Assembly (NCBI GenBank): GCA_964584305.1
Contig: CAZOZL010000001.1
Span: 1-64,000 of the forward strand
From: SB11 sp964584305
Lineage (GTDB): Bacteria > Bacteroidota > Bacteroidia > UBA8524
Direction of reading: 5' to 3'
DNA length: 64,000 nt
Shown: piece by piece, positions 1-8,652 of the stretch
Numbering within the stretch: the stretch's first letter is position 1
How the letters are laid out: each line of letters begins with the position of its first letter
Made by a program: the position numbers and the translations under genes
Notes under the pieces: generated by a model
What the model was told of the DNA's origin: nothing
The model's database searches: none
Seen by the model: the letters and a program-made list of their open reading frames with translations, nothing else

Positions 1-118
1 ATTTGCCATTACCCAAACATTTATAGGTAATATCACTACCCATTACGTGGGTAGCTTTTATTTCATTTCCTATTGCAAGAAGGAAAAACAGCACAAAAAA
101 TGGTATAATTTTTTTCAT
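1..118 (-). CDS. Secreted protein, N-terminus only (gliding-motility/PKD-type candidate)
   Basis: The gene runs off the left edge, so only the first 39 codons are visible. An ATG at 116-118 on the minus strand starts a typical signal peptide: MKK, a hydrophobic stretch FFVLFFLLAI, then a polar cleavage region. The mature start reads ATHVMGSDITYKCLGNGK. This resembles the opening of large Bacteroidota surface proteins with PKD repeats and a gliding-motility-associated C-terminal domain, which often begin with a similar (S/T)H-x-x-G-x-D-I-x-Y block. That assignment rests on remembered family character and the rest of the protein is not visible. Bases 119-248 hold no gene that I can see. Confidence 0.5.
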   Translation of the reverse strand, partial: MKKIIPFFVLFFLLAIGNEIKATHVMGSDITYKCLGNGK

Positions 119-248
119 AATAACTTAGCTTATATTAGTTCTCATAATTACAAGAGAACATTCATGTAGCATTTTGTTGCCTTAGTATCTTTTGTTTTAT
201 ACAAAAGTTTATAAAGATACAAAAAAACGGACGAAATAAGTAGCATTT

Positions 249-1268
249 CTAATCCCATACCTTTGTACCCTCTGTACAATTCTTACAAATATCTATGTAT
301 TTGCGTCCTTTTAGTATTTGCTTTCTAAAGACATTGTACTTTTCTCCACGCCACACCTGCTTAAATGTGCTATACTTTAAATCGCCTAATTGGTGGGTGG
401 CATCTTTATCAAAACAGCAGGGAACAACCAGCCCATCCCAAGTAATTACGCAGCTATGCCACAGTTTCCAGCAATGGTTTATTAGTTTATTTTTTATAGT
501 GAAACCCGCCGCCACTTTTTTATATCGACTGTATTCCTCGTTTTCGGGTATTAAATCGTGTCCGTTTTCATAGTCGTATATTTGTGCTGTTTTAATCCCC
601 AATTCATCCACCCCATACTCATTGGCTAATTTTTTTACCGCAGGCACTTCATGCTCATTATGGCTAAAAACAATAAACTGCCATATAATATGTGGGGTAG
701 CACTATTCAGCTTTTTCTTCCATTCCGAAAGATTTTTAGTGCCTTCTAAAACCTTATCCAATTTCCCCCCAATACGGTATTTTTTATACGTTTCTTCCGT
801 TACTCCATCAATGGAAATAATTATTCTATCCAAACCACTTTCTACTGTTTTGCGGGCATTTTCACTGCTTAGGTAGTGTGCATTGGTGCTTGTTGCTGTA
901 TAAATGTTTTTATTATGAGCATATTTTACCATGTCCAAAAAATCAGTATTTAAATAGGGTTCTCCCTGAAAATAAAGAATTAGATAAGTAAGGTCTTTGC
1001 CCAAATCGTCTAAAATAGTTTTGTATAAATCGCCCTGAAGCATCCCCGTTGGGCGGGTAAATGAGCGCAAGCCACTTGGGCATTGTGGGCAGCGTAAATT
1101 GCACGATGTAGTAGGCTCTATTGAAATACTGATGGGATTACCCCAATGAATAGACCTTTTAGTGATTTTTGCAGCAAAATAACTGGCAACTACCTTTGTT
1201 GCATTCCATACCCTGCGTGGGGTTAGTTTTTTTACAAAATTCCATCCATCTTTAAGATTACGGTTCAT
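249..1268 (-). CDS. Radical SAM/SPASM domain protein
   Basis: 339 residues. The radical SAM cluster motif CNLRCPQC (Cys56, Cys60, Cys63) binds the [4Fe-4S] cluster that cleaves S-adenosylmethionine. The C-terminal part has the SPASM-type cysteine pattern (CWKLWHSC, then VVPCCFD, then CKNC), expected to hold auxiliary Fe-S clusters, and the GDLKYSTFKQVWRGEKY block usual in this family. Such proteins modify peptides, sugars or small metabolites. No precursor peptide gene is visible nearby, so the substrate is unknown. It begins with ATG 13 nt after the flavin reductase stop and is probably co-transcribed with it; that reductase could supply electrons to the radical SAM cluster (inference). Confidence 0.88.
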   Translation of the reverse strand: MNRNLKDGWNFVKKLTPRRVWNATKVVASYFAAKITKRSIHWGNPISISIEPTTSCNLRCPQCPSGLRSFTRPTGMLQGDLYKTILDDLGKDLTYLILYFQGEPYLNTDFLDMVKYAHNKNIYTATSTNAHYLSSENARKTVESGLDRIIISIDGVTEETYKKYRIGGKLDKVLEGTKNLSEWKKKLNSATPHIIWQFIVFSHNEHEVPAVKKLANEYGVDELGIKTAQIYDYENGHDLIPENEEYSRYKKVAAGFTIKNKLINHCWKLWHSCVITWDGLVVPCCFDKDATHQLGDLKYSTFKQVWRGEKYNVFRKQILKGRKYIDICKNCTEGTKVWD

Positions 1269-1281
1269 TTAGCGGGGTTGC

Positions 1282-1992
1282 TTAATCATACAGTTCAAAA
1301 TTAATCTGTTTGCGGCGGTATCCCATAGCTTTAAGCCTATTTTTAGCTTCCCGTACCATATTGCTCCATCCACAAATATAAAATGTAGCTGGGCGTACAT
1401 CTGCAAAAAGCCCCTCATATATAGGGTGTACATACCCTTTTTTGCCTGCCCAGTTTTGTTGCGATAGTGTTGTGATAAATTTTAGTTCGGAGTGTTTTTT
1501 TGCTAATTGCTCCAACTCTGCCTTATATAAAATATCTTCTTCAGTACGATTACCATAAATTATATAGATATTTTTATGAGAGATATTTTTATTAAAAATG
1601 TAGTGTGCCATACTGCGAAGCGGAGCAATACCTGTGCCTGTGGCAATTAAACAAATATCGTTCTCTATGTTTTCATCTAAATAAAAACGCCCTTGCGGGG
1701 CAGAAACTTTTAGTATGCTTCCTATTTTTATGTTTTTAAATAGATAAGGAGTTCCCTGCCCGTCTTCTTTCAGCACAATGCACAACTCTATACTATTTGT
1801 GCCGTTTGGGGCTGATGCTATGGAGTAACTGCGGGTGGTAAACTGGTGTTGTATTGGCAAATCAAGCATAACAAATTGCCCCGAAAAAAAATCGAAACGG
1901 GCAAGGGCTTCAATAGTGATGAAATAGCGTTTCACGGTGGGTGATTCATCAATAATATTAGTTATAATTCCGTTATAAAAACCCTCTGCCAT
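1282..1992 (-). CDS. FAD/NAD(P)-binding ferredoxin reductase-like oxidoreductase
   Basis: About 236 residues from the start chosen. N-terminal FAD-binding barrel with RSYSIAS, the RxYS flavin-binding signature; then a nucleotide-binding half with LIATGTGIAPLRSM and a late YICGW, matching the ferredoxin-NADP+ reductase superfamily. It should shuttle electrons between NAD(P)H and an iron-sulphur or flavin partner in the cytoplasm. The frame stays open to 2034, but that extension (hydrophobic, CTTM) runs through a TATCTTTG promoter box at 2000-2007, so I start at ATG 1990-1992, giving MAEGF. It heads a likely two-gene unit with the radical SAM gene. No 2Fe-2S domain is present, so it is not a complete oxygenase reductase. 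Confidence 0.82.
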   Translation of the reverse strand: MAEGFYNGIITNIIDESPTVKRYFITIEALARFDFFSGQFVMLDLPIQHQFTTRSYSIASAPNGTNSIELCIVLKEDGQGTPYLFKNIKIGSILKVSAPQGRFYLDENIENDICLIATGTGIAPLRSMAHYIFNKNISHKNIYIIYGNRTEEDILYKAELEQLAKKHSELKFITTLSQQNWAGKKGYVHPIYEGLFADVRPATFYICGWSNMVREAKNRLKAMGYRRKQINFELYD

Positions 1993-1999
1993 TGTAGTG

Positions 2000-2007
2000 C
2001 AAAGATA
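2000..2007 (-). promoter_or_regulatory. -7 promoter box TATCTTTG, flavin reductase gene
   Basis: Exact match to the Bacteroidota -7 consensus TAnnTTTG on the minus strand. It lies 7 nt before the ATG at 1992, so the transcript would have almost no leader. It lies inside the longer reading frame and decides the start codon. Confidence 0.6.
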
Positions 2008-2046
2008 CAATGACAACAAGTATTTTCTAAACAACGAGAGGGTATT

Positions 2047-2054
2047 TATATTTG
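2047..2054 (+). promoter_or_regulatory. -7 promoter box TATATTTG, mtnN
   Basis: Matches TAnnTTTG and ends 10 nt before the mtnN ATG. With the opposing box at 2000-2007 it forms a compact divergent promoter pair in the 72-nt gap between the two genes. Confidence 0.55.
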
Positions 2055-2064
2055 CCTTAAAATT

Positions 2065-2814
2065 ATGATAGCAATATTAGGGGCAATGCGTGAGGAGGTG
2101 GAGGGTTTGGTTGCCCAAATGGAAAATATTACTAAAGAAACTGCTGGACAGCGCACCTACTACACAGGTAGTTTGTTTGGTAAACAAGCGGTAGTAGTTT
2201 TCTCGCGTTGGGGCAAGGTAGCCGCAGCCATAACAACGCTACATTTAATACAGCAATACAAACCAAGGGAAATAATTTTTACAGGAGTTGCAGGCGCAAT
2301 ACACCACAAATTAAATATTGGTGATGTGGTGGTAGGCAAAAACTTATATCAGCATGATATGGATGCTCGCCCTTTGATGAAACAATTTGAAATACCTCTT
2401 TTAGGCAAAACTTATTTTGAAACGGATAAAATAAGTAGGCACAAAGCCTTTGCTGCTGTTAATACACTTGTACAGCACAATTATTTAACCAAAGAAATTA
2501 GTAGTGATAAGTTGGCTGCCTATGCTATTACCCAACCCAAAGTACATATAGGTGATATAGGTAGTGGTGATAAATTTTTTAGCACTCCCAAACAAAAACA
2601 GGAATTGTTACAGCTATTGCCCGATATTTTGTGTGTTGAAATGGAAGGTGCAGCGGTAGCCCAAACCTGTTACGAGTATAACATACCGTTTAGTATTATC
2701 AGAACAATATCTGACGTGGCAGATGACAATGCTCATATAGATTTTCCTGCTTTTATACGCAATGTAGCCAGCTACTATTCAGTAGCTATAATACGGCAGC
2801 TTTTGTTAGTATAA
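2065..2814 (+). CDS. mtnN: 5'-methylthioadenosine/S-adenosylhomocysteine nucleosidase
   Basis: 249 residues. It hydrolyses the glycosidic bond of methylthioadenosine and S-adenosylhomocysteine, releasing adenine, in the methyl-cycle and methionine salvage pathway. The N-terminus IAILGAMREEVEGL carries the substrate-binding Glu region, VEMEGAAVAQ the ribose-binding Glu, and TISDVADD the catalytic Asp. GSGDKFF is also conserved. It is slightly longer than the E. coli enzyme (about 232 residues), with extra sequence in the middle (PLLGKTYFETDK). It stands alone with its own promoter, divergent from the radical SAM unit, and would remove the SAM-derived products that methylases and radical SAM enzymes generate. 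Confidence 0.9.
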   Translation: MIAILGAMREEVEGLVAQMENITKETAGQRTYYTGSLFGKQAVVVFSRWGKVAAAITTLHLIQQYKPREIIFTGVAGAIHHKLNIGDVVVGKNLYQHDMDARPLMKQFEIPLLGKTYFETDKISRHKAFAAVNTLVQHNYLTKEISSDKLAAYAITQPKVHIGDIGSGDKFFSTPKQKQELLQLLPDILCVEMEGAAVAQTCYEYNIPFSIIRTISDVADDNAHIDFPAFIRNVASYYSVAIIRQLLLV

Positions 2815-2872
2815 AAAAGTTACTATTATATAAACGGTGAAACTTAATAATCGCCCACAGTGATTAAATTAT

Positions 2873-2880
2873 TACATTTG
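2873..2880 (+). promoter_or_regulatory. -7 promoter box TACATTTG, DUF4399 lipoprotein
   Basis: TAnnTTTG match ending 23 nt before the ATG at 2904. No clear -33 TTG was seen at the normal spacing. Confidence 0.45.
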
Positions 2881-2903
2881 GCGAATACAAAATTAAACAC
2901 ATT

Positions 2904-3410
2904 ATGACATTTAAAATATCGACTATACTATTTGCTGTACTTGTATTAGTGGCTTGTAAAAACACCACAAAACCCGATGAAGAGAAACAAAACTCTGCCC
3001 CTAACCAAAATACTGAGGCTTCATCAGAAAATACAGAGGAAAACACAACAACTCCATTGGAAGCAAGCGAAACAATAGAGGGCACAGTATTTTTTGTAAA
3101 CCTAAAAGAGGGGGATAAAGTAAGCTCACCCGTGAAGGTAGAAATGGGTATTGAAGGAATGGAAGTTGAGCCTGCCGCTGAATTAAATATAGGCAAAGGA
3201 CACCACCATATTGTAGTTGATGGTGCTTTTATAGAAAAAGGAAGTGCAGTGCCTGCTGATGCAACCCATATACACTACGGTAAAGGACAAACCGAAGACG
3301 AATTGGAACTTGAAAAAGGCACACATACTTTAACCCTACAATTTGCTGATGGGTATCACCAGTCGTATGGTGAAAAATGGAGTACTACCATTACTATTGA
3401 AGTAGAATAA
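2904..3410 (+). CDS. DUF4399 domain lipoprotein
   Basis: 168 residues. The signal peptide ends in the lipobox LVAC (Cys about residue 19), followed by a low-complexity Thr/Asn/Glu linker to about residue 58. The folded part matches DUF4399: VFFVNLKEGDKVSSPVKV, GHHHIVVDG, HIHYGKGQTE, and THTLTLQFADGYHQSYG near the end. The His-rich motifs suggest metal binding, but no activity is established for the family. It should be a lipid-anchored periplasmic or outer-membrane protein. It is a single gene; a dispersed repeat follows immediately. Confidence 0.83.
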   Translation: MTFKISTILFAVLVLVACKNTTKPDEEKQNSAPNQNTEASSENTEENTTTPLEASETIEGTVFFVNLKEGDKVSSPVKVEMGIEGMEVEPAAELNIGKGHHHIVVDGAFIEKGSAVPADATHIHYGKGQTEDELELEKGTHTLTLQFADGYHQSYGEKWSTTITIEVE

Positions 3411-3443
3411 AATATACGTAAATAACTGAATATTAGCATATTT

Positions 3444-3643
3444 AGACAGAATAGGCAGAAATGCCCATTCTATACATAAATGTTTTGTTGAGGTTATAAA
3501 TGCGGCAGGTTTCAACCTGCTGCAAGAAAATGCCTGAATGGCGCAAATGACCATTTTTACCTGTACCCTAATTTGGCTTCCCCTTTAGGGGAGGGGTACT
3601 TATATGGTAGTGCTAATAATTATTTGGAAGGGGTTGTTTATAA
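3444..3643 (+). repeat. Dispersed intergenic repeat family A, copy 1
   Basis: First of five related copies in this window. It has two hairpin-forming blocks: AGAATAGGCA/TGCCCATTCT at about 3449-3472, and GCGGCAGGTT-TC-AACCTGCTGC at about 3502-3523, a 10-bp stem with one G:T pair. Then come a TTTACCTGTA block, an AATTTGGCTTCCC block and a TTTGGAAGGGGTTG tail, all of which recur in the copy at 22185. It fills most of the 3411-3762 gap; the remainder, to the promoter at 3743, shows nothing else I recognise. Confidence 0.6.
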
Positions 3644-3742
3644 CTTACCCTTCACCATAAATAGGGTGAGGTGGCAGGAAAATAGCATATCAAACACCAA
3701 GATATAACGCTTGAATAGCCGTAGCTGGGTAGCTTTTTTTTA

Positions 3743-3750
3743 TATCTTTG
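3743..3750 (+). promoter_or_regulatory. -7 promoter box TATCTTTG, glycosyltransferase cluster
   Basis: Exact TAnnTTTG match ending 12 nt before ATG 3763. A TTG at 3748 that could extend the reading frame lies within the box, so it should not be the start. Confidence 0.6.
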
Positions 3751-3762
3751 CCTACGCGCCCT

Positions 3763-4482
3763 ATGAGCCAAGCCCTACATATAATAGTACCTTGCTATAA
3801 TCCCGCTATTGGTTGGGAAGCAGAGCTGGCAACGCACGCAAAAGCACTACAACAACAAATACCCCACTACGATATAGAAATTACGCTGGTTAATGATGCT
3901 TCGCAAAGGGGTGTTACTACCGAAAATATAGACTACTTAGAAAAAGAGCTGCCCCGTTTTAAATACATCTCGTATCCTGAAAATAAGGGAAAGGGATTTG
4001 CCCTGCGAGAAGGTGTAAAAACTATAAATAGCGGACTAATATTATATACTGATATTGATTTTCCATACGAGTATGATAGCATGATAAAAGTGCTTGAAGC
4101 ACTAAAAGCAGGCAATGATATAGCCGTAGGAACTCGCGACGAAGGATATTATGAAAACACTCCAAAAAAACGAAAATGGATTTCTAAAATTGTACGTTTC
4201 ATATTTAAAACAGTTTTTGGCTTACCCATTACCGATACGCAATGTGGCTTAAAAGGTTTTAACCAAAAAGGGAGACAAGTTTTTTTAAATACAAGCATAA
4301 AACGGTTTTTGTTTGACATGGAGTTTATTGCACTTGCCAGTAAAGATAAAAGTGTAAAAATGATTCCCGTGTATGTAACCCTAAGGCAAAGTGTTACTTT
4401 CTCTAAAATGAATGTGAAGGTATTGGTAAAAGAATTTTATAATTTTCTAAGAATAATATTCATTTTGCACCGCCGCAAATAA
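3763..4482 (+). CDS. GT2 family glycosyltransferase (dolichol-phosphate mannosyltransferase-like)
   Basis: 239 residues from ATG 3763. It opens with the GT-A nucleotide-sugar fold, HIIVPCYNP and ITLVNDASQ, and has a DxD-like metal site in YTDIDFPYEYD. DTQCGLKGF and FDMEFIALA are typical of the DPM1/polyprenyl-phosphate glycosyltransferase branch. It probably loads a sugar from a nucleotide donor onto a polyprenyl phosphate on the inner face of the membrane. No C-terminal membrane segments are present. The next gene starts 1 nt after its stop, and two membrane proteins follow, so it may supply the lipid-linked sugar they use (inference). Confidence 0.86.
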   Translation: MSQALHIIVPCYNPAIGWEAELATHAKALQQQIPHYDIEITLVNDASQRGVTTENIDYLEKELPRFKYISYPENKGKGFALREGVKTINSGLILYTDIDFPYEYDSMIKVLEALKAGNDIAVGTRDEGYYENTPKKRKWISKIVRFIFKTVFGLPITDTQCGLKGFNQKGRQVFLNTSIKRFLFDMEFIALASKDKSVKMIPVYVTLRQSVTFSKMNVKVLVKEFYNFLRIIFILHRRK

Positions 4483-4483
4483 T

Positions 4484-6715
4484 ATGATAAATAACAACAG
4501 AAAATATGGCTACTGGTGGGTGATAGGCATAGGCGTTATTATCATACTTGCCTTTTATGGTAAGTATATTTTTAATGCCAACGAGTATTTGTATGGCAAT
4601 TACGCAGACAGCTTAAAAAACTACCACACCTTTGCTTGGCATATAAACTACGATAGTAGCTATACGCATTTTAGTGGTATGAACTACCCTTTTGGGGAGC
4701 ATATAGTTTTTACCGACAACCAGCCCTTAGTAAGCAATACACTAAGGTTTATAAACCGTAATGTTCTTGATATAAGTAATGGGGTGATAGGTATTAACAA
4801 TATACTGCTTTTTGTGGGCTTACTTATATGTATCGTTTATTTATATAAAATATTTTTTGCATTAACACATAATGTTAGAGTATCAGTTGCGGCAGGCGTG
4901 GTATTAGGAATGTTATCGCCACAAATAGAGCGATTTAACGGGCATTTTGCATTGGCATATTGTTTTGTAATTCCACTTTTTATTTGGTGGATGTATACAT
5001 TTTTTAACACCCCCAATTGGCGTACCAGCAGGGCAATGGCAATTATACTACTGCTATTGTTGTTTGTACACCTATATTATTTAATTATAATTGGTGCATT
5101 ACTATTAGCCATGTGGCTTATGTTTCTTATTCGTGAAAGCCCACGAATAAATATTTTTACCGCCATACCCCATATTTTTATACAAGTAGTAGCACCCCTT
5201 GCCGTATATTTTATTTGGCTAAAACTAACAGATACTATTACTGACCGCCCCACAAAACCCTACGGAATAATTGAATATGCTGCACACTGGGAGGGACTTT
5301 TACTACCGCTTGGTTTTGAGTATTTTAAACCCCTTAAAGCATTTTTTAGTATAAGAAAAGTATCATTAGAAACAATATCGTATGCGGGGCTTCCTTCTTT
5401 GCTGTTTATACTATGGGCAATTGTAACAGGAGTAAGGAGGTTGTTTAAGAAAAAAACTCAAAAAGAGGCGACTCACTATCGCTTAGATAAACCGTATAAC
5501 CAGCGTTTCATGGTTTGCCTTATATGGGCTGTGGGCATTGTTTTTGTATTTGCTGCCTTTTTTCCTCTTCTATTAAGTATTCCATCGGTTTCAAAATACT
5601 TAGGCTTGCTAAAACAGTTTCGCAGTATGGGGCGTTTACTTTGGGTGGTGTACTACGGGCTCACTATTTTTATAGTTTGGTATATCTACCAAAAAACAAA
5701 AAACAAAATACAATTAGGCTGGGTGGTTTGGGCAGTATTAGCCGTTTTTGCCATAGAAGGTGGCATCTATAATTGGCAACAAACCAAACTAATAGGAGCA
5801 AACTACTACAAAAAACTAAGCTGGATACCCCAAGAAATACAGCCAAAAAACTATCAGGCAATAATACCATTGCCCTTTTTTCACGAGGGCTCTGAAAGTG
5901 TTGGAGCAACCCCAGCGAATGACAGAATTGTTGAGCAAAGTTTTTTATTATCACTACAAACGGGTATTCCTTTGCAGGCGGTAAAAATGAGCCGCACATC
6001 ACTAAGTCAAACACTACAACAGTTAGAAATGGGTTTTGAGTACACTGCCATACCCCAGGTACTATACAAGGGCAACAAAAAGCCCTATTTGCTTTTGCAC
6101 TATATAAACGACAGTACCACGCTACCCGAGCTTAAAAAAATGCACCCCATAGCACAAACCGATAGTTTTAAACTATATAGTTTTAGCCCCAAGTTGCTCG
6201 AAGTACTTTTAATAAAAAGAGCGGCAAAAATTGAAACGCAAGCACAAATGCAAAGCAATAGTCTATATTTTTTTAATAATTATGATTCATTTCCTGCTAT
6301 GCACGTTTTTAGCGGCAAAGGGGCAATGGTACTACAAGCAAATACCACTACCACACTATCCGATACCTCTTGTGTTTTTTGTGCTGATAGCCTTACCATC
6401 TCTTTTTGGATGTATGCAAAAATGGAAGGGATACCCCAGCTAAAATTATTAATAACTAATAATGATGATGCGCCAACAAGGGTGCATATACCCCACCACA
6501 TAAAAGCGGTAAACAAAGACTGGATATTGGTAGAATACAATTACCCATCAACAAGTAAAAAAATAAAAATACAATTACTAAAAGAAGACGCAGCACCCAA
6601 GCAGCTAATTTATTTAGACAATTTTTTAGTACGTGCCACGCAGCACGATGCCTTGCAAATAGACTCCGAGTTTGTAGCAAAAAATAACCGTGTTATTTTT
6701 AGAAACAACCCATAA
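4484..6715 (+). CDS. Large multi-spanning membrane protein, probable GT-C-like, with soluble C-terminal region
   Basis: 743 residues, one nt downstream of the GT2 gene and certainly co-transcribed. The first roughly 430 residues alternate strongly hydrophobic helices with short loops (about 10-12 segments); an early external loop, DSSYTHFSGMNYPFGEHI, has the acidic/aromatic look of the first loop in GT-C enzymes. After the last helices near residue 430 comes a roughly 300-residue hydrophilic region, probably periplasmic, whose end (ITISFWMYAKMEG, LIYLDNFLVR) resembles a beta-sandwich. I cannot name the family. A role in transferring or assembling a surface sugar is inferred from the layout and its neighbours. 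Confidence 0.7.
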   Translation: MINNNRKYGYWWVIGIGVIIILAFYGKYIFNANEYLYGNYADSLKNYHTFAWHINYDSSYTHFSGMNYPFGEHIVFTDNQPLVSNTLRFINRNVLDISNGVIGINNILLFVGLLICIVYLYKIFFALTHNVRVSVAAGVVLGMLSPQIERFNGHFALAYCFVIPLFIWWMYTFFNTPNWRTSRAMAIILLLLLFVHLYYLIIIGALLLAMWLMFLIRESPRINIFTAIPHIFIQVVAPLAVYFIWLKLTDTITDRPTKPYGIIEYAAHWEGLLLPLGFEYFKPLKAFFSIRKVSLETISYAGLPSLLFILWAIVTGVRRLFKKKTQKEATHYRLDKPYNQRFMVCLIWAVGIVFVFAAFFPLLLSIPSVSKYLGLLKQFRSMGRLLWVVYYGLTIFIVWYIYQKTKNKIQLGWVVWAVLAVFAIEGGIYNWQQTKLIGANYYKKLSWIPQEIQPKNYQAIIPLPFFHEGSESVGATPANDRIVEQSFLLSLQTGIPLQAVKMSRTSLSQTLQQLEMGFEYTAIPQVLYKGNKKPYLLLHYINDSTTLPELKKMHPIAQTDSFKLYSFSPKLLEVLLIKRAAKIETQAQMQSNSLYFFNNYDSFPAMHVFSGKGAMVLQANTTTTLSDTSCVFCADSLTISFWMYAKMEGIPQLKLLITNNDDAPTRVHIPHHIKAVNKDWILVEYNYPSTSKKIKIQLLKEDAAPKQLIYLDNFLVRATQHDALQIDSEFVAKNNRVIFRNNP

Positions 6716-6720
6716 CTTTG
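6713..6720 (+). promoter_or_regulatory. Possible -7 box TAACTTTG overlapping the upstream stop codon
   Basis: TAnnTTTG match whose first three bases are the TAA stop of the preceding gene. It ends 4 nt before the TTG start at 6725. It may allow separate transcription of the third gene of the cluster. Confidence 0.4.
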
Positions 6721-6724
6721 TCCC

Positions 6725-8152
6725 TTGCAAATAAAACAAGACCATATAGTTATAGTATTACTTACGGTATTGCTGGCAGGTTTTATTGCGCTGGTAGCCA
6801 GTTCCACAGGTTCGCACGGTGGCGAAGACAGTTTTATGCACTACTTGTTTGCCCGCTATGTACCCCAACACCCCGAAAACTTGCTAAACCATTGGGCAAA
6901 ACCCTTGCTTACTTTAGTCCTTTCTCCTTTTGCCCAGTTTGGCTATACAGGCGCAAAAATATACAATAGTATTGCAGGTGTTTTAACGGCATGGTTTACC
7001 TATAAAACAGCACAACGGTTGGGCTTACAATCAGCCATGGCAAGTGTTATATTGCTACTATTTGCACCGCTGTTTTTTTTGTGCATCAACTCGGCACTTA
7101 CCGAGGTTACTTTTGCCTTAGTACTATCAGCAGGTATTTATTTAATAGTAAGCAATAGGTATTTGGGGGCAGCTATTATACTCTCTTTTCTGCCTTTTGC
7201 AAGAACAGAGGGGTTTATAATTTTACCTATTATAGGGTTGTTTTATCTGTGGCAAAAAAAATATACTTCTTTTTTCTTTTTAGGATTAGGGCTGTTATTG
7301 TATAGCATTATAGGCTATTTTCACTACAATGACTTGTTTTGGGTATTCACTAAAAACCCGTATGCAGGAAAAAACGGGGTGTATGGTAGTGGTCATTTTT
7401 GGCACTTTGCTGATGGCTATCGTGATATAATTGGCAACCCGCAAAAGTGGCTATTTACTATTGGGCTACTCTCGTTTTTGCTAGCCCTTAACAAAACTGT
7501 GCGTACAGGCATTGCCCATGCCCATGCTAATTTTAAATATTGGTTGCTAATTGTTGCTTGCGCCCTTGCCTACTTTTTTGCCCACAGCACTGTGTGGTAC
7601 TTTGGCATACAAGGTTCTGCGGGGCTCACCCGTGTAATGGCGGGTATATTACCCTTATTGGTATTAGTAAGCAATAGAGGGTTTGAGGCTATTTATAAGC
7701 GAATACCCGCCCCCTTAAAAAATATAAAGCTGGCAGTTGTTTTTACTATTCTATTTTTTGTGGTAGAATATCCTTTGAATAGATATAAAGACAGGCTTCC
7801 ACTAAAACTGGGCAGCGAAGAAACTATGTTGTACAAGGCAGGAAACTGGTACAAAAACACAAAGTATTATATAACAAAGCCAAAGGTGTATTACTTTGCC
7901 CCCACCGTTGGGATAGCCTTTGATATAGACCCTTTTGATTTCACACAGCGTGATTATTTGCACAATGCCAAACAAAGTGGTGCAGTGTCAAAAGGCAGCA
8001 TTATAGTGTACGACACCCACTTTGGACCACAAGAGTGCGAATATCCCTTAAAAGATATTACAACTAACCCTGACTATAAGTTGCTAAAAAAGTTTGGATA
8101 CCCGCCTAATGAAAACAACGGATACTCTGTGTACATTTTTGAGAAAAAATAG
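6725..8152 (+). CDS. GT-C/PMT-like membrane glycosyltransferase
   Basis: 475 residues. The only plausible start is TTG at 6725, giving (M)QIKQDHIVIVLL; no ATG occurs before the first membrane helix. About 11-12 hydrophobic segments. The first external loop has STGSHGGEDSFMHYLFA, an acidic position like the catalytic Asp/Glu of GT-C enzymes, followed by NLLNHWAKPLLTLVLSPF, a pattern common in Bacteroidota mannosyltransferase-like proteins. The C-terminus is a roughly 90-residue soluble tail. Such enzymes use a lipid-phosphate sugar as donor, which the GT2 gene two positions upstream could make. The acceptor is unknown. Confidence 0.72.
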   Translation: MQIKQDHIVIVLLTVLLAGFIALVASSTGSHGGEDSFMHYLFARYVPQHPENLLNHWAKPLLTLVLSPFAQFGYTGAKIYNSIAGVLTAWFTYKTAQRLGLQSAMASVILLLFAPLFFLCINSALTEVTFALVLSAGIYLIVSNRYLGAAIILSFLPFARTEGFIILPIIGLFYLWQKKYTSFFFLGLGLLLYSIIGYFHYNDLFWVFTKNPYAGKNGVYGSGHFWHFADGYRDIIGNPQKWLFTIGLLSFLLALNKTVRTGIAHAHANFKYWLLIVACALAYFFAHSTVWYFGIQGSAGLTRVMAGILPLLVLVSNRGFEAIYKRIPAPLKNIKLAVVFTILFFVVEYPLNRYKDRLPLKLGSEETMLYKAGNWYKNTKYYITKPKVYYFAPTVGIAFDIDPFDFTQRDYLHNAKQSGAVSKGSIIVYDTHFGPQECEYPLKDITTNPDYKLLKKFGYPPNENNGYSVYIFEKK

Positions 8153-8231
8153 GATGCTATTTAAAGCAATGAGGACTTGTGCCGCTTTAGAATAACAGTG
8201 CGTACAACGGCTATAAAACTGAAAAAATTAA

Positions 8232-8651
8232 TTATACTCCCTTATAAATATTCCACACCCAGTTGCCTAAAACAACTGCAATTAGTGGTATTGCATATTG
8301 TTTTTTTCTGATAGTGAGTTCGCTTTTTTTGTAAAATAAATACAATGTTTCTTTCTTGAAAAACGCATCAAAAAGAAGCCAAAAAGGAGTTATCAAAAGA
8401 GTGAATAGGAGAAGAAACCCCAAAGGGTTAAGGGCTACTGCCCCGCTAATATTTCCATTTAAAATGGAGAGTACAGACCGTGTTGCCCCACATGATGGGC
8501 AGGGTATATTGGTAGCATTTTTTATCAAACATACTGTATATTTATTTCCATTAATAGTGCTTATACTATTATGGTTTACAAATAGCCAAATATACCCCAC
8601 CACACAAGCGGCAGTTATTAATAAGTAAAACCTATTAACACTAAAAATCAT
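8232..8651 (-). CDS. DUF2752 domain membrane protein
   Basis: 139 residues from ATG 8651. It has the DUF2752 hallmark IPCPSCGATRSVLSILNG with a close Cys pair, then ALNPLGFLLL, with about three hydrophobic segments. Its function is unknown. The frame stays open upstream to 8789, but that part overlaps the TM2 gene in another frame, and a start 1 nt after the TM2 stop is the natural choice, implying translational coupling. TM2 and DUF2752 genes commonly occur as neighbours in Bacteroidota. Confidence 0.8.
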   Translation of the reverse strand: MIFSVNRFYLLITAACVVGYIWLFVNHNSISTINGNKYTVCLIKNATNIPCPSCGATRSVLSILNGNISGAVALNPLGFLLLFTLLITPFWLLFDAFFKKETLYLFYKKSELTIRKKQYAIPLIAVVLGNWVWNIYKGV

Positions 8652-8652
8652 T

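Noticed and set aside
3336..3554. 72-codon minus-strand ORF
   Set aside because: Antisense to the DUF4399 end and repeat family A hairpins; no start support.
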